64,000 nt of DNA from Nageia nagi (taxonomy: Eukaryota; Pinophyta). The DNA lies in contig JBITNC010000001.1 in assembly GCA_050084985.1 (NCBI GenBank), forward strand, positions 31,434,001 through 31,498,000, in the 5' to 3' direction. The stretch's first letter is position 1. Every line of letters starts with the position of its first letter. The notes under the pieces were generated by a model. The model had not been told where the DNA came from and searched no databases. It saw only the letters and a program-made list of their open reading frames with translations. The position numbers were made by a program, and so were the translations under genes. Positions 31,322 through 42,999 of this stretch are shown piece by piece.

Positions 31322-33010
31322 CAACTTGAGCTAGTGCATATAAATCCTTATCATATGTAGCATAGTTTAAAATTTACCCACTAAACTTATTATAATGGTA
31401 GCATAGAGGTCTTATTCATTGCATAAAAACTACCCCCATGGCATACTCACTAGCATCAATCTTGATTTCAAATAGTTATTGTAAATTAGGGAGAGCCAAA
31501 ATATGTTCATTGCTAATATTCTTCTTTAACAATTCAAAAAAAGTTTGTTGCTTCTTTTTCCACATAAAACATTGCCTCTTTTCGCATGTAATATCAAACA
31601 ATGGTGAAGAAATAGTGGAAAAATTAATAATAAATATTATAAGGTATTGAAAAACCCTAATAAAACTCCTAGTTTTAGTCATATTGCTTGGTATTTACTA
31701 ATTAACAATGGATCTAAATTTGTTAGGATCTACTTTTAATATTTCCTCTTTCAATGAAATTTCCTAAATATATCAAATATTTCTTAGAAAATTCATATTT
31801 GTTTGATTTCATCAAGAAGTTCTCTTTTTGTAATGTTTGAAGCATACTTCTAAGATGCACTAAATGTTCCTTCTAAGTACCACTATAGATAAGAATATCA
31901 TCAAGATAAATAATAATAAAATAATCAATATAAGGTATGAGAACATAATTCATTAACCTCATGAAGGGTGAAAGTTATTGCTTAACCTAAAACAAAAAAT
32001 AACCACTTAAAAAGACCTTATCTCGTACTCTTAAAGGTAGTCTTCCAAATTTCCTCTTTTTCCCCTATAACTGATCCATCAGATAATCTATCTAGGGAAA
32101 AGGATAGAAATATTTTATGGCTATCTTGTTCAATTCCCTTTATTAAATGCATATCCTTCATGATCCAACCTTATTTTCTATCAACTCAACAAGTGAACCA
32201 CATGGTGATGTATTGGGTTTGATCACACCTTGATCAACTAGTTCTTGGACTTGTCTCTTAATCTCATGTTGCTCCAAAATTTATTATCTATACAACCCAA
32301 TGTTAGGAATAGGTAAATTAGTTAACAATTAAATTTCATGTTGAATATTTTGCATATGTGGTAATCCTTTTGGATTAGCAAACACATTCTAAAACTCTTG
32401 GATCAATTTTTGCATATGTTCTTCCTAATAAAATGATGTGAATAATATAAAAATAGAGATATAATACATCAATATTATGCAAGTCATGGAACCATCCTCT
32501 ATAATCTTAACCATAAGCAATATGAAGTTCACAATGACATATATCAAGTGTTTCACTTGATTGGTTGTAACTAAAGGTATTATTTTCATACTTTTATTAG
32601 CATGAATCATATAAGACTTATTATCTCTAATTAGTATATAAAAATTTTATCTTCTATATTATATGGCATATCTACTACAAAACTAAGTATTGCTAAAGAC
32701 TACATCATAAATATCTAATAGAACCACATCCAAAACTACTTCATCAACAAACTTGGTTGAAATGATAAACTTTAATTAACATATATTTTGTGACTTGCGA
32801 CTTGGCATCATTGTGTACCCATACTAAAGGATATGATTGAGGATGATTTTGAGTCTTAAAACCAAACTTCTAAACTAATATTTCATCAATCAAGTTAGCT
32901 TGAGAACCAAGGTCCATAACTGCATCAATATGTGTCTTGTTGATTTGGGTCTTGATCTTGACATGGAATATTTGAATCTTCATTTCCTTAATCTAATTTT
33001 CATCTCCAAG
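31322..33010 (-). pseudogene. pol: Element E: gypsy pol remnant (protease, RT, RNase H start)
   Basis: On the minus strand: protease MDLGSQANLI near 32,915 followed by NHPQSYPLVWVHND; RT start with [11 protein letters not shown] near 32,245 and SPCGS; the polymerase box IYLDDILIYS at about 31,910 with both Asp intact; thumb with SFIRVFQYLIIFIINF (31,682 downward); RNase H beginning with GVVFMQ and ending at YDKDLYALAQ, where element A interrupts it at 31,322. Stops and shifts occur throughout. The rest of RNase H and integrase should lie left of the window. Closest relatives in the window are A and B. Confidence 0.8.
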
Positions 33011-34000
33011 TTATTAGAATATTCTACATTTAAAAGTATCATTAAAATTTCACTATTTTATATACCAAATCCTTATGGATTATGGTATTAGTAGTATGTA
33101 GGAATATATTTACTATTTTAGTGAATTTGGATGCATATGTAATTAGTAAGTTTTAGAGTTATGTAGAAGAGATAATGTGTATATCAAAGGTAACCATGGG
33201 AGTTGAATCTATAGATTCATATTAATATTATATTTAATCAATTCTTAGCCACAATATAATACTTTTGATCTTATATTTAATGAAAAACTATCATTATAAT
33301 CAGAGCCTAATTCAAATCTCTTAACTTCTTGAAATTGAAGGTAAATATTGTCCAAATTTTATTAAAAAATTTGTCCCTTATTTTTGCAAAATTTGATTCC
33401 CAAAATTAATTTGTAATACCATATTGATATTCCTCTCTTTGGTATGGTTTATTTTATATATAAAATAAAATATTTAAGCAAAAATGATGAAGTTGTGTAC
33501 ATTTGAAGATGTAGCTTGTGAATAGGATTCTTAAGACTGATTCATAACTTTTTAGAGCAGTTTTAAAGTTTGTTGGTGGGTTATTTTGAAATATATGGTA
33601 TTTTTTATTGAAATATTATTTATTATTTTTTGAAGTGGAGTAGTGGATACATTGCACAACTATACTACCCCACACTATGCTTTTATATACACTTGTCCAA
33701 AGGAGAGATACTAGCCCATTGTTCAAGAGAATCATTGATAGTCTATGGAGAAATAAGTCAATGCATGTTCAAAATTATGCCCCACCCAAATATCCCCTAA
33801 TATGTCATTACTATCCAACCAAACATGTTCTCACCATTGTATGACCTACTAACACCTTACCACCCTAACACATTCCAAACACATCTAACATGTGTGTTAC
33901 AGCTCATGGCTAGACTACCCAACCAACTAATTATGACATGGATAATGTCTATACCTAACTTGGTACCATCTCATTATTTTATAGTCATTCAAACATGATA
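33011..34000. other. Unassigned AT-rich DNA
   Basis: Gag of element E would be expected here on the minus strand but I cannot recognise it. Short open frames match nothing I know. Confidence 0.5.
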
Positions 34001-34004
34001 CTTC

Positions 34005-34175
34005 ACCTACCACATATCTATCATATGCCATTGTCATGTGTATACCATATCAACACATGCCATATTAGCACTTGCTATGTTAGCACCCTACCATGTCAAC
34101 ATCTACCATATTAATAGCTTTGTAATGTCAACACCTATATTTCCTTTGCCATGTCAATACACCTTGAATAGTAAA
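34005..34175 (+). repeat. Degenerate short tandem repeat
   Basis: About eight loose copies of a 17-22 bp unit of the type CCATGTCAACACCTA (variants CCATATCAACACATG, CCATATTAGCACTTG, CTATGTTAGCACCCTA). No coding meaning apparent. Confidence 0.55.
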
Positions 34176-34534
34176 CATTTTACATCAAAAAATATGCCCA
34201 ATCATATTTTAAGGTGCTTTTTCAATTTTTAATTTTGAAGATTATTTTAGCTATAAGTTCTTCATTTTTTGTCTATTTTTGGCAATTTATTTTTCATTTG
34301 ATCTAAATTTTGATGGCTATAATTTGAGATGGTCTTCAAACCTTGAAAATGTTTAAATTTTGATTAAAATATATAATTTATGTAAATATTATTTTGGATA
34401 AAAGATAATATAAAATTTGAAAAATTTGATACATTGAAGTCTTGTTGAAAATGTATTTGCTTGTGAACATAGTTGGAATAGTGTTAATTGGTAAATAAAA
34501 TTGGATAGAGTAATCTATATAAATTAAGAATACA
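34176..34534. other. Unassigned AT-rich DNA
   Basis: Nothing recognised. Confidence 0.4.
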
Positions 34535-34747
34535 TTGATCTATAATGATTTTTGGGTTTATATGTGTGATTCTTATAACCAACCTACCATATCAACTAAT
34601 GCCAAAGAGCTTGTAATTTGGAACATGAAAAAATGTAATGCCTATGCTTTGATTGTAGCTTTGGTTATTAAGGAAGTTAATCACCATAATAGCTTGATTG
34701 ATGGTTCTTGGAATGCATTTAAGAAAATTGAATATGTAATGAGTTAA
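34535..34747 (+). pseudogene. Possible copia-type gag scrap
   Basis: Seventy codons ending with the words IWNMKKCNAYALIVALVIKEV and NSLIDGSWNAFKKI. The spacing of Trp, Ala and Lys residues (W-AW-AL-K type) recalls the N-terminal half of Ty1/copia gag, but the similarity is weak. No LTR, zinc knuckle or pol sequence is seen beside it. It may be chance. Confidence 0.28.
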
Positions 34748-35300
34748 ATTAGGGCTCATTCTTTATAAATATTCAAAATATGTCTAATCTAGTCACATAA
34801 AATTATCTTATTGTTGCAATGAATAATACCATGTAAGGAATGAATGCAAAAAATTCCAAATATATCCCTAGGAGAAGTATTTTTCACTCCTAATGTAATA
34901 TCTCTTTCATGTAATACAAAAATATCATTTCAAACTCAATATCTCATCACCTAATTTAAAAATAAATATTTAAATATGTAAAATCACTTTAATTATGTGA
35001 GGTAAACCAAATGTCCAATTATGGAAGGCTATATCTCAAGCTAATATACCAACATCTCACTTATGATGTCAAAAATATGTCATTCAACCCATAATAATGC
35101 AACATCCATGTATAATAGCTAAATTGCATCACAAATAGCTTAAGAAGTACCGTATATAGCTAATAGAGATAAGATCTCATGCTAAAACCCTAATGTATCT
35201 TGTAGGAGTGGACTATCTCAATGTAACATGTAAATAGCTCAAGTTCTCATGCAAGAATACCAATATCCAATCACAAAGAGATAATTACCATGAGATAACA
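34748..35300. other. Unassigned AT-rich DNA
   Basis: No frame, repeat or site recognised. May be part of the element G LTR, whose far end I could not place. Confidence 0.4.
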
Positions 35301-36228
35301 TGCAAATATCATAGTAATGACCAAATGTAATTATATTTCATAACAATATATGTAATAATCTCAATTCAAAATGACTTTAGAAGTGATGATGGTGATTCTA
35401 GAAAATGAATTGATGCTTCAAGGCTCAAATCCATATAAGTGGTAAGGCTTGTACCAGGGCTTCCTCCTCCTTAACTTTGGTGGAGACTTAGAGTCCCACT
35501 AGTAGTATTATTTTAATCCAAGGAGAATTCCAACACCCCTAAATAGCTAGCTATAATTCATGAGGTTCGCTAACCCTTAAGAAAGCACTACATAATACCT
35601 AAATTTATTTTGAACTTTAAGCACCTCGTATTACTGACATGGATCCAAGAGGTTGCTACCCACATATAAGAAAAAAAGAAGAAGAATTCTAAATTTATAT
35701 CTCCAAAAAAGCTCTTATATTCCTTTTATAGGTGAGTATGAGATTAAAAATTACATTATGAGTCATTGGCTAACCCAAATTAGACTTGAAATAATAAAAC
35801 ACTCATAAATTACTTAAATTACTCCTAGGACCTATTAATTACATCTTTGGATCATAAAGCATCCAGAAATATGACATCCCTCTTATTAAAAATATTATGT
35901 CATTTATTGATGGACCACACATTCTAATAAATCAAGTTACAATATCCCATATCAAGATAAAGGACATCACATTTAAAATAAATAACTAAAAGTAAAATTG
36001 AGGATTTTTGCGTATATACAATATGAGCAAACTAGCTTGGTGTGTGAAATTAAAAGTGCCATATCTCATTTGTTTATTGATGAAACCTAGTTATATAACC
36101 TATTAAAATGGTTGGCACAAAATCCTCTATCCATTCCATATATCAAAATGGAAATTCTTGGCTTTTGGAGAATATATTTCTTCAAAACTAAAATTTAGTA
36201 ATGAAACTTTAAAATTGGGGATATTACA
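35300..36228 (-). repeat. Element G LTR (start certain, end not)
   Basis: In minus-strand sense the LTR opens at 36,228 with TGTAATATCCCC directly after a polypurine tract. A TATA box lies 500 bp in. The far end is not located; no second copy is in the window, so G is either cut off or a lone end. Confidence 0.5.
35721..35730 (-). promoter_or_regulatory. TATA box in element G LTR
   Basis: TATAAAAGGA on the minus strand, followed by a second TATAAGAGC-like stretch, in a plausible U3 position. Confidence 0.5.
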
Positions 36229-36245
36229 ATATCGCCCTTCCAAAG
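36229..36245 (-). promoter_or_regulatory. Polypurine tract of element G
   Basis: CTTTGGAAGGGCGATAT on the minus strand, next to the LTR start. Confidence 0.6.
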
Positions 36246-36780
36246 ATTGCTTGTCCTCATGCAATGCTAACATAATTACCAAAATAAAATCATATATAAT
36301 TTCCCAATTTAATCTCAAATATAGTCCACCATGCTTCTATTGTGCTACTCTAATTACAAGTACATCTTTCCATGGTAGTACTCTTGGTGCTTTTTCCCTT
36401 TTGATAGTCATCCAGTTGTAAGTAGGGATTGATGCAAAGAGTGTTACTTCTTATTTACAAATTTGCTTTAGCAATGTCCATACCTTCTTGTAGTTTTTTT
36501 TATTTAAATTTGTAAGCTCAATATCCTCTTCTTCAATTTTATATCTTTCTTCAAACTCTTATTCTTCTTTGGAGTAACCCCTCTAAGTCTTTTCATGATT
36601 CCAACCCATACATATTGCATCATGGAGTACTATTTTTGCCCAATAGGAATGTATGAAATATTCCCACTTGTACACTTCCAAAAGTGTGATTAAACTAGTA
36701 TTAGTAGTCTCAATCATATTGAGTGCAACCAATGAAAGGAATCTAGAAATGGTATGATAAGTCTTCCTTGTCAATTCAAT
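36246..36780 (-). pseudogene. Unidentified frame ahead of element G LTR
   Basis: The minus-strand frame from about 36,774 has few stops: LEVYKWEYFIHSYWAKIVLHD, then after a stop EEEDIELTNLNKKN, and near the end HEDKQSLEGRYCNIPNF running into the LTR. I do not recognise the family. Its position, just before a polypurine tract, suggests the last frame of element G. Confidence 0.35.
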
Positions 36781-37218
36781 CCCAATGTGTCTCCTTGTGA
36801 TTAGAGGAGGCTCAAATTATTTCAATGTGACTTCTACCAACTTATGTGGAAGGAATTCATACCTCTATCAACTTGATTCTTGTTGAGGTTCTTTAAAAGT
36901 AGTTCCTAAACTATAAACTAATTAATAGATTATCCTTTTTAGCTGCTATCCAGTTGTTTGTAACCTTGTGTGATTTCCCATGAGTAATTCCCTAGCTATC
37001 TAAAACAATTATGATCATCCCAATTGAGTGTATACATATATGTAATAATTCTTATCAGGTTTGATATATCTCTTTTCAATACATATTTTGTGCTAATAGC
37101 CTTCAAATAATATGTTTAAAGCTTTTCCTCTTCATCCATAAATAACCTTCTATCATTTCTAAAGTATGTAGTTCTTAGCACTAGTGTGATCATGGAATTA
37201 TTTGATATTATTTTTTTC

Positions 37219-37692
37219 CTATCTATTTAAAAATAAATCATTGTTATTATTAATTTTAAAATTACCATCATACCTTCTAAATATATCCTCTTGAGTGTTT
37301 TGTGATCGTATATAGTACAAATATTTCTTTCGAGATGGGACATCATCTCCATGAGTCTTCATATTTCTATAATGACCAACATAATTAGCTTCCCTCTTAT
37401 CTTGATGGTTATTATCTTGAATCCTCTTCAAAATGTATGTTATGGCATGATGGTAGTATAGGTTCTTTATGACTTCTTTCTCTTGGGAAATCATATGTGG
37501 TAGATTGAATTCAACTTTCTCTTCAATCATCTTGTTGACATTTTTATTTTTCAAAGTGATTTCCTCTCTACTTAATGTATCTTCACTATTTGATTCATAA
37601 TTATCCTCTTCATCACTTACTTCAACAATAAATATTTCTTCAATCAAAGAATCAATAAGGAAATTAACAACTTTGGTCTCTTCCTCCTTCAC
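37219..37692 (-). pseudogene. Unidentified acidic/basic protein frame (157 codons)
   Basis: Open for 157 codons. The first half is acidic (EVSDEEDNYESNSED), the second basic and hydrophilic with RKKYLYYIRSQNTQED. No signal peptide, membrane segment or known motif. It is the third of three consecutive minus-strand frames (with 37,716-37,973 and 37,970-38,317), which suggests one longer ancestral frame broken by stops. Could be an element G gag-like product. Low confidence that it is coding. Confidence 0.35.
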
Positions 37693-37715
37693 AGTATCCC
37701 AAATTATTTTGTACT

Positions 37716-37973
37716 TTACATTTCCTTGATCTCAAAGTCTAATTTCTCATAGCTTCCATACTTGTGCCCTTCATCACTCCTTTGAAATTTATTTTTTCCA
37801 TCCATATGTGGTGGCTTATGCTTAATGCTATTATGAGTGTCATCATCCTCCACATATCTATTTATTAATTTTTCTATTATGGCCTCTTCTAAACTAAAAG
37901 TGTTATAGTAAATGTATTTACTTTTATGTAATGGTTTAGCCCAATATGACCAATTATGATCAATGTTTCTCAC
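37716..37973 (-). pseudogene. Unidentified frame (85 codons)
   Basis: Hydrophilic, with NHWSYWAKPLHKSKY-like start and KNKFQRSDEGHKYGSYEKLD. Overlaps the upstream frame by four bases. The WAKPLHK wording echoes WAKIVLHD at 36,650, hinting at a shared origin within element G. Not recognised. Confidence 0.32.
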
Positions 37974-38317
37974 TTTTTTAAAGCAATATTTTTCTTTCTT
38001 GATGTTTCTTCATCATTTCCTCCAATGTAGATGCCATTCTGAATGCCTAAAATATTTTTTTGATTAGAATTCTTTTTATACCTAAGTTTAGTGTGTTTAT
38101 GGCTCTTCCAATACATAAGAACACCTCTATTAAGTCTTAGATAGTGGCAATCTTTTCCTTTATTATACATTCCTAGGGTCCTCGCCATGGGGCACATTGT
38201 ACATTTCTTAAAACTTGATGTAAAATAACCAACATAAACCTTTTTTACATAAAGCTCATGCTTTAGCTTCAAGTTTTTGTTTAATATACGCTCCTTATCC
38301 TTTTGAGCTTCCTCCAA
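37970..38317 (-). pseudogene. Unidentified frame (115 codons)
   Basis: Starts with a charged helix-like stretch (MEEAQKDKERILNKNLKLKHE), then CTMCPMARTLGMYNKGKDCH with three Cys and one His that could bind zinc, then a Lys-rich tail. Not recognised; the Cys/His spacing is not a standard retroviral knuckle. Confidence 0.35.
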
Positions 38318-38838
38318 GGATCAATACAAGCATTCATTATCTTCCTTTGGAGAAATCAAAGGTATAATTTTGACATCCTTACCCATCCTTTAGAAAGAAA
38401 TTGTTACCATTGTAATGCACTTTTTCACCTTATAGAGGTGGTTCACTTTGATTTATGGGTATCATGTCAAATTCTTGTTAATGATTAAGAATTTTGGTAA
38501 GCCTAAATATATTATAAATATGTCATATTATCTATAAAAATCTATATATGTTATGGTATAGAATATTAAATGAGGTATGGAGCATATCATAGCTCATCTT
38601 GGGCTCATTAAGATTATGGTTATCAACTAGTTGAACCAAAAACCTAATGTCAATTGGCACATATTCACTAAAAATGACCTACACTTGGAGACAATAGGTG
38701 AATACAATGATGAATCAAATGAAAAAAAGGGATAGTAATCCAAGTAATCTATAGAATAAAGAAAGTTAGGAAATGATGAAGTTAAGGATAAATAAGTGAA
38801 GTAAACCCCATCACCACTAGCCTCATTATTGAACCTTA
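38318..38838. other. Unassigned DNA
   Basis: Nothing recognised. Minus-strand open stretch 38,627-38,857 is Ser/Phe/Tyr-rich and probably noncoding. Confidence 0.4.
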
Positions 38839-41260
38839 TGTAGTACCCTATTTCCACCCAAAATACCTTGCAATAAAAAAATACAAAAGATATATATAAT
38901 ATAAATAATGATGGAGATTTTATTTCTTTGTAATCCTTTATTTTTTGATATCTACCACCTGTATGAACAAACTTTTAGTAGGGAAATTCAATCTCTAAGT
39001 CCTTAAGACCTTAGAGATAAGCTAATAGGTAAAATGCAATGTAAGTCCCTTATTCATAATGAGATAAACAATAGAAAATATTTGAATACTTAATGCAAGA
39101 TTATATGTTATACTAATGCTAAGATGCTTGATTTTTGTTTGATTTTTTGATAAAATTATTATGCATGCTACAAATCTAGACTAGAATTCTTGTGCATGAT
39201 ATGGATATGTGATGAGATGATCATGCATGTTAAATATCTAAGCTCTATGATAATGATTAATGCTTAAATGCTAAAAATATTGATAAAAATATAAATGATT
39301 AAGACTCTAGAATGATATTAGCCTACATGCACACAAGAAAATAAAATCTAAGCTACAAAAGGATGCATGTTGTTCTTCATAGCTCCAAATGCCTCCATGC
39401 ACTTGCAATACTCCAAAATGTTGTTGCAATCCTGATCCAATGATGAGAAAGATCTCATACATTAATTGTGGTGACTATATGATAAAAATGATATGCCATG
39501 AAAATCTAGATGGCTTAGGATTTGTTGACTTGGCTCAATGTGGTGGAGAGTTATAAGTTTGACTTTGATAATAGAAGAAGTTATAATTTAAAAGGGAGAT
39601 AGAGGAAATGAAAGGAAATGATTCTAACCTATATACAATAATGAAAACTAACTAGCTTACTAACTAAGTAATCAAAATCTTGATTACGTTTTGGAGATTG
39701 ATTGACATGCTGAATAACTTATTGGTTGGTCAATTGGTAAGATGACCTTATTGAAAAATTTGATTGTTTGATGTTATTTTTGGCTAGGATAGGTGTGCAT
39801 AATATATGTAGTTTTGAGATATCTATAGATGAATTGTTTTTAGATAATTCTTGTAAGAAAGGCTTAGTACAAAAGAGAAAGATATCATGATTTTCTTAAT
39901 AAAATATGAAAGATTCAAATTTGATCAATGATGTGATGATGATGATGATTAATAATACATGATAAATACTTAATGTTATTTTATTAACAAGGATGATTGA
40001 TGGATGTAGGCATGTACACATACCTCATGCTAAGATATAAGTTCTAAATGCTCTCAAAGATATGTCCAATGATAAATGATCTAGTTTAATATAACATCTC
40101 ATTATGTTTGGATTATGACATGTTATGATCAATGATGTGATCATGCTAAATTTTTCCCAAGTATTGGTAAACAAAGTGAAAATGCTATCATTTCCCCATG
40201 TTGAATGGATTTTAAGGGATATAATGGTAATGATTTCCTTTTACCATGTTGAATAGATTGGAAGGATGATAATGCTCAAAATGATAATCTTTTCCACAAG
40301 TAATGGTAGACAAAGATGATAATGTTAATGATTACCTTTTCCCATGTTGAATGGGTCTCAAGGGATAATGCTCACTCTTAAGATAAATAATATGAAAGAG
40401 ACTTATTTACCCTATATTTAATGGATCATAAAGAAATGCTTTCCTCACCCTATGTTGAATGGATTGTAAGGAGGATAATGTTCATGATATGATCATAATA
40501 AGATAATGATAACTTTGCTCCAAGTAGTGGTAGGCAAAGAAGTATGCTCAAGGATAATGTTAAATCCAAAATGTATGATATGTTTCCAATATGCTAGGAT
40601 TTGAGGGTATTTACATTGACTTAATAGAGATGGTACCTTGAATCTAAAACTATGTTATGATGTTTGGAAAAAGTTGATGTCAATAAAACATCAATTGATA
40701 ATTTTTAAATGCTCATTGATCATGCTATTAAGATACACCAAAAATGATAAAATATTATCATAATGATATGACATGATTAGATTAATTGATGAATGATAAA
40801 TATGAAAACATGAGAAAAGAGATTTACCCATATGAAATTCAATATCACTTGTTCTAAAATACCATATTTCTCTTAGAAAACATGATAATCAATAATTGAT
40901 GATCAACCCAAAGGGATTTATTTGTAAGGCAACTTGATATTATGATTATGGCCCAAGTGGTTGTATCCTCATTGAAAAAATGAGATCTATAACAATTAAT
41001 AATGATATTGAGGAAAATATACCTCAAATATATATTCCTATGATGATAATATGCAAGGAATGTTTGATGAAATTATAATAATAAACATGATTTACAAGGA
41101 TAAAAAAGAGACAAGGATAATATGATATATACAATGAAGATAAAGTGAACATGATGAAATGATGAGCAATGATGAACAACATTGATAAAAAAAAATGATG
41201 AGAAGAAAATAATCAAAAATAATACTCATGATGGTGCTAGGATATGAGTGAATATTGTCA
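38839..41260 (-). repeat. Element J 3' LTR
   Basis: In minus sense it starts TGACAATATT at 41,260, right after a polypurine-like TTGTGGGGTA, and ends GGGTACTACA at 38,839 (2,422 bp). The last 620 bp (38,839-39,465) match 58,783-59,400 in the same orientation, for example GTACCCTATTTCCACC and GGGAAATTCAATCTC. The matching end by a primer-like site at 58,761 supports the LTR reading. Confidence 0.6.
40145..40560 (-). repeat. Degenerate repeats inside element J LTR
   Basis: Five loose copies of a unit of the type CCCATGTTGAATGGATT--AAGGGATAATG (near 40,195, 40,243, 40,344, 40,410 and 40,450) alternate with three of CCAAGTAATGGTAGACAAAGATGATAATG. Confidence 0.6.
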
Positions 41261-41275
41261 TACCCCACAATATCC
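41261..41275 (-). promoter_or_regulatory. Possible polypurine tract of element J
   Basis: GGATATTGTGGGGTA on the minus strand abuts the proposed LTR start. Confidence 0.45.
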
Positions 41276-41589
41276 ATTGTTTAAATACTATAAAATAGGA
41301 CTAGTCTCTAGTATCGACTCTTAGGATGATAAGATTAAAAATAATAACTTGATGAGAGAACTAAGGTGATGATGCTTCATTATATGATATGGTTTGACTT
41401 ATTTGCTTATCCAAAAAATTCATAAGAAGATGGTGGCTTCACACTATAATCAACAAGCATGGGCTTGATTTGCATCATGATTAGGCAAAGGGTTTTTGAA
41501 AAATTCCCAAGCATTGGTTAGGTGCAAAGATTGGATTTTGTTGTTGATATTTTTTCATTATATATAAGATCTTAGATCACCTACTTCAA

Positions 41590-42022
41590 TAGCATCCACT
41601 GATTTTTGTTATGTCACTTCTACCTATGATACTCACAAAACTCACTCTCACTAAACCAAGGTCGAGTTGATGCATAAGGATTATTTTTAAATTTTGGCAA
41701 TACTATTATGTTTGCTTGTATCAAAAATTGTAATATTTTTAATAAAGACTCTACCAAAGTAATGAAAGATCTCTTTTTCTTTTTCAATTGATTATTGATT
41801 TGACCTTGTTCATGCATAATTATTTGTTGAGGAACTCTTTATTGTTGAGTTTCTATGATTGTTTGTACTTTATTGATACCATACGAGACTTGGGTGTTGT
41901 GTGTATTTTGATATTCTTGTTTTTTATTTCCACTATTATTGTACTTTTTATATTATTATTTTTCTTCTTGTGATACTTGATTTCTCTTTATTGAATCTTG
42001 ACCTATTTAATAAGCTTCACTT
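41590..42022 (-). pseudogene. gag: Element J gag C-terminal remnant
   Basis: Minus-strand frame 41,817-41,620 reads FITLVESLLKILQFLIQAN, then KFKNNPYASTRPWFSESEFCEYHR. The final CEYHR is the start of the gag zinc-binding region; element I has RYCEYH in the equivalent place. Gln/Asn-rich text precedes it (NTQVSYGIN). The N-terminal part of J's gag lies across element I at 55,909-57,200. Middle gag and all of pol are missing, so J had an internal deletion. Confidence 0.58.
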
Positions 42023-42065
42023 GTTTTAGTACAATGATGTGAACTTCACGTCGGGTTCACCAAAA
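42023..42065 (-). repeat. Extra copy of element I primer leader outside its LTR
   Basis: Forty-three bases identical to 54,949-54,991, which contain I's primer site, lie directly beyond I's low-coordinate LTR. In a simple insertion this position should be target DNA. Confidence 0.88.
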
Positions 42066-42985
42066 TGTTTACAAATAAAATTGAGCATGCAAATAAATAA
42101 GCAGGTAAATATCTACTAACCCAATATATATTTGTATTTAAGCTACGGATAGCAATTTATACAAAATAATGAAAGAGACAATCAATTGTAGAAATAGAAC
42201 AAGTATTTTAACAAATGATAAACTCGAAATTATTTGCAAAACTCAGATTATATAGTATATCAGATATGTGTATACATAGTCAAGCATAAGATGACACCAC
42301 CTATCAAGATAGAAGTTATATACCCACCTCACAGAGCATGCTCAAAATGAAGCTATTGACGAAGTCCTAGGATCCAACGTTGTCCACACCTAAAATCATG
42401 AAGCTAAAAAGTCATAGAAGAAGGCCACGGGTGATGTTCATCACACTAGATAGGAACGTCGGTGGTCTGTATTCATCCATAGAGGAGCACTGGTAGCCTT
42501 TGATAGGCTATGATCCATCTCCAATGAGTCTATACCCCCACTTAAATCTTGAGATAATTGCAGTATGATACTCAGATAAGTCTCTCAATTCTTCAAAATG
42601 CTCACAAGAAGGGGATACACAAAATCTAGCTTGATAGGCGGTGTCAAGAGACACCTTACAATATGATTGCCATTATCAAGACCATATGTGAGATCATGTG
42701 TATCCTTTATATCATGGACTTACTATTAGATCCCTTATTTATATAGATAATAGATAATACAACCCATGGGTCGGCATGCATCTACATAAACAAGGCTAAT
42801 TCACAACATTCAAGATAACCACACCAATAAACAAGATAATTCATGCAATATTCAAGATAATCATTCATATTCAAGACAAGCATTGATATTATCACATTAA
42901 GACATTCAAGACATATATTTAGACCAAGCATGTTTTCATTAATTTTATTGATTTAAAAACATAAATTCATTTTTATGTGTTAACA
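42066..42985 (-). repeat. Element I 3' LTR
   Basis: 920 bp; partner at 54,992-55,908. Confidence 0.92.
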
Positions 42986-42999
42986 TATGCCCCACTTTG
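42986..42999 (-). promoter_or_regulatory. Polypurine tract of element I
   Basis: AAAGTGGGGCATA on the minus strand next to the LTR start TGTTAACAC. Confidence 0.8.

Noticed and set aside
34005-34175. CRISPR-like array
   Set aside because: Units are short, degenerate and directly abutting with no spacers; the sequence is eukaryotic.
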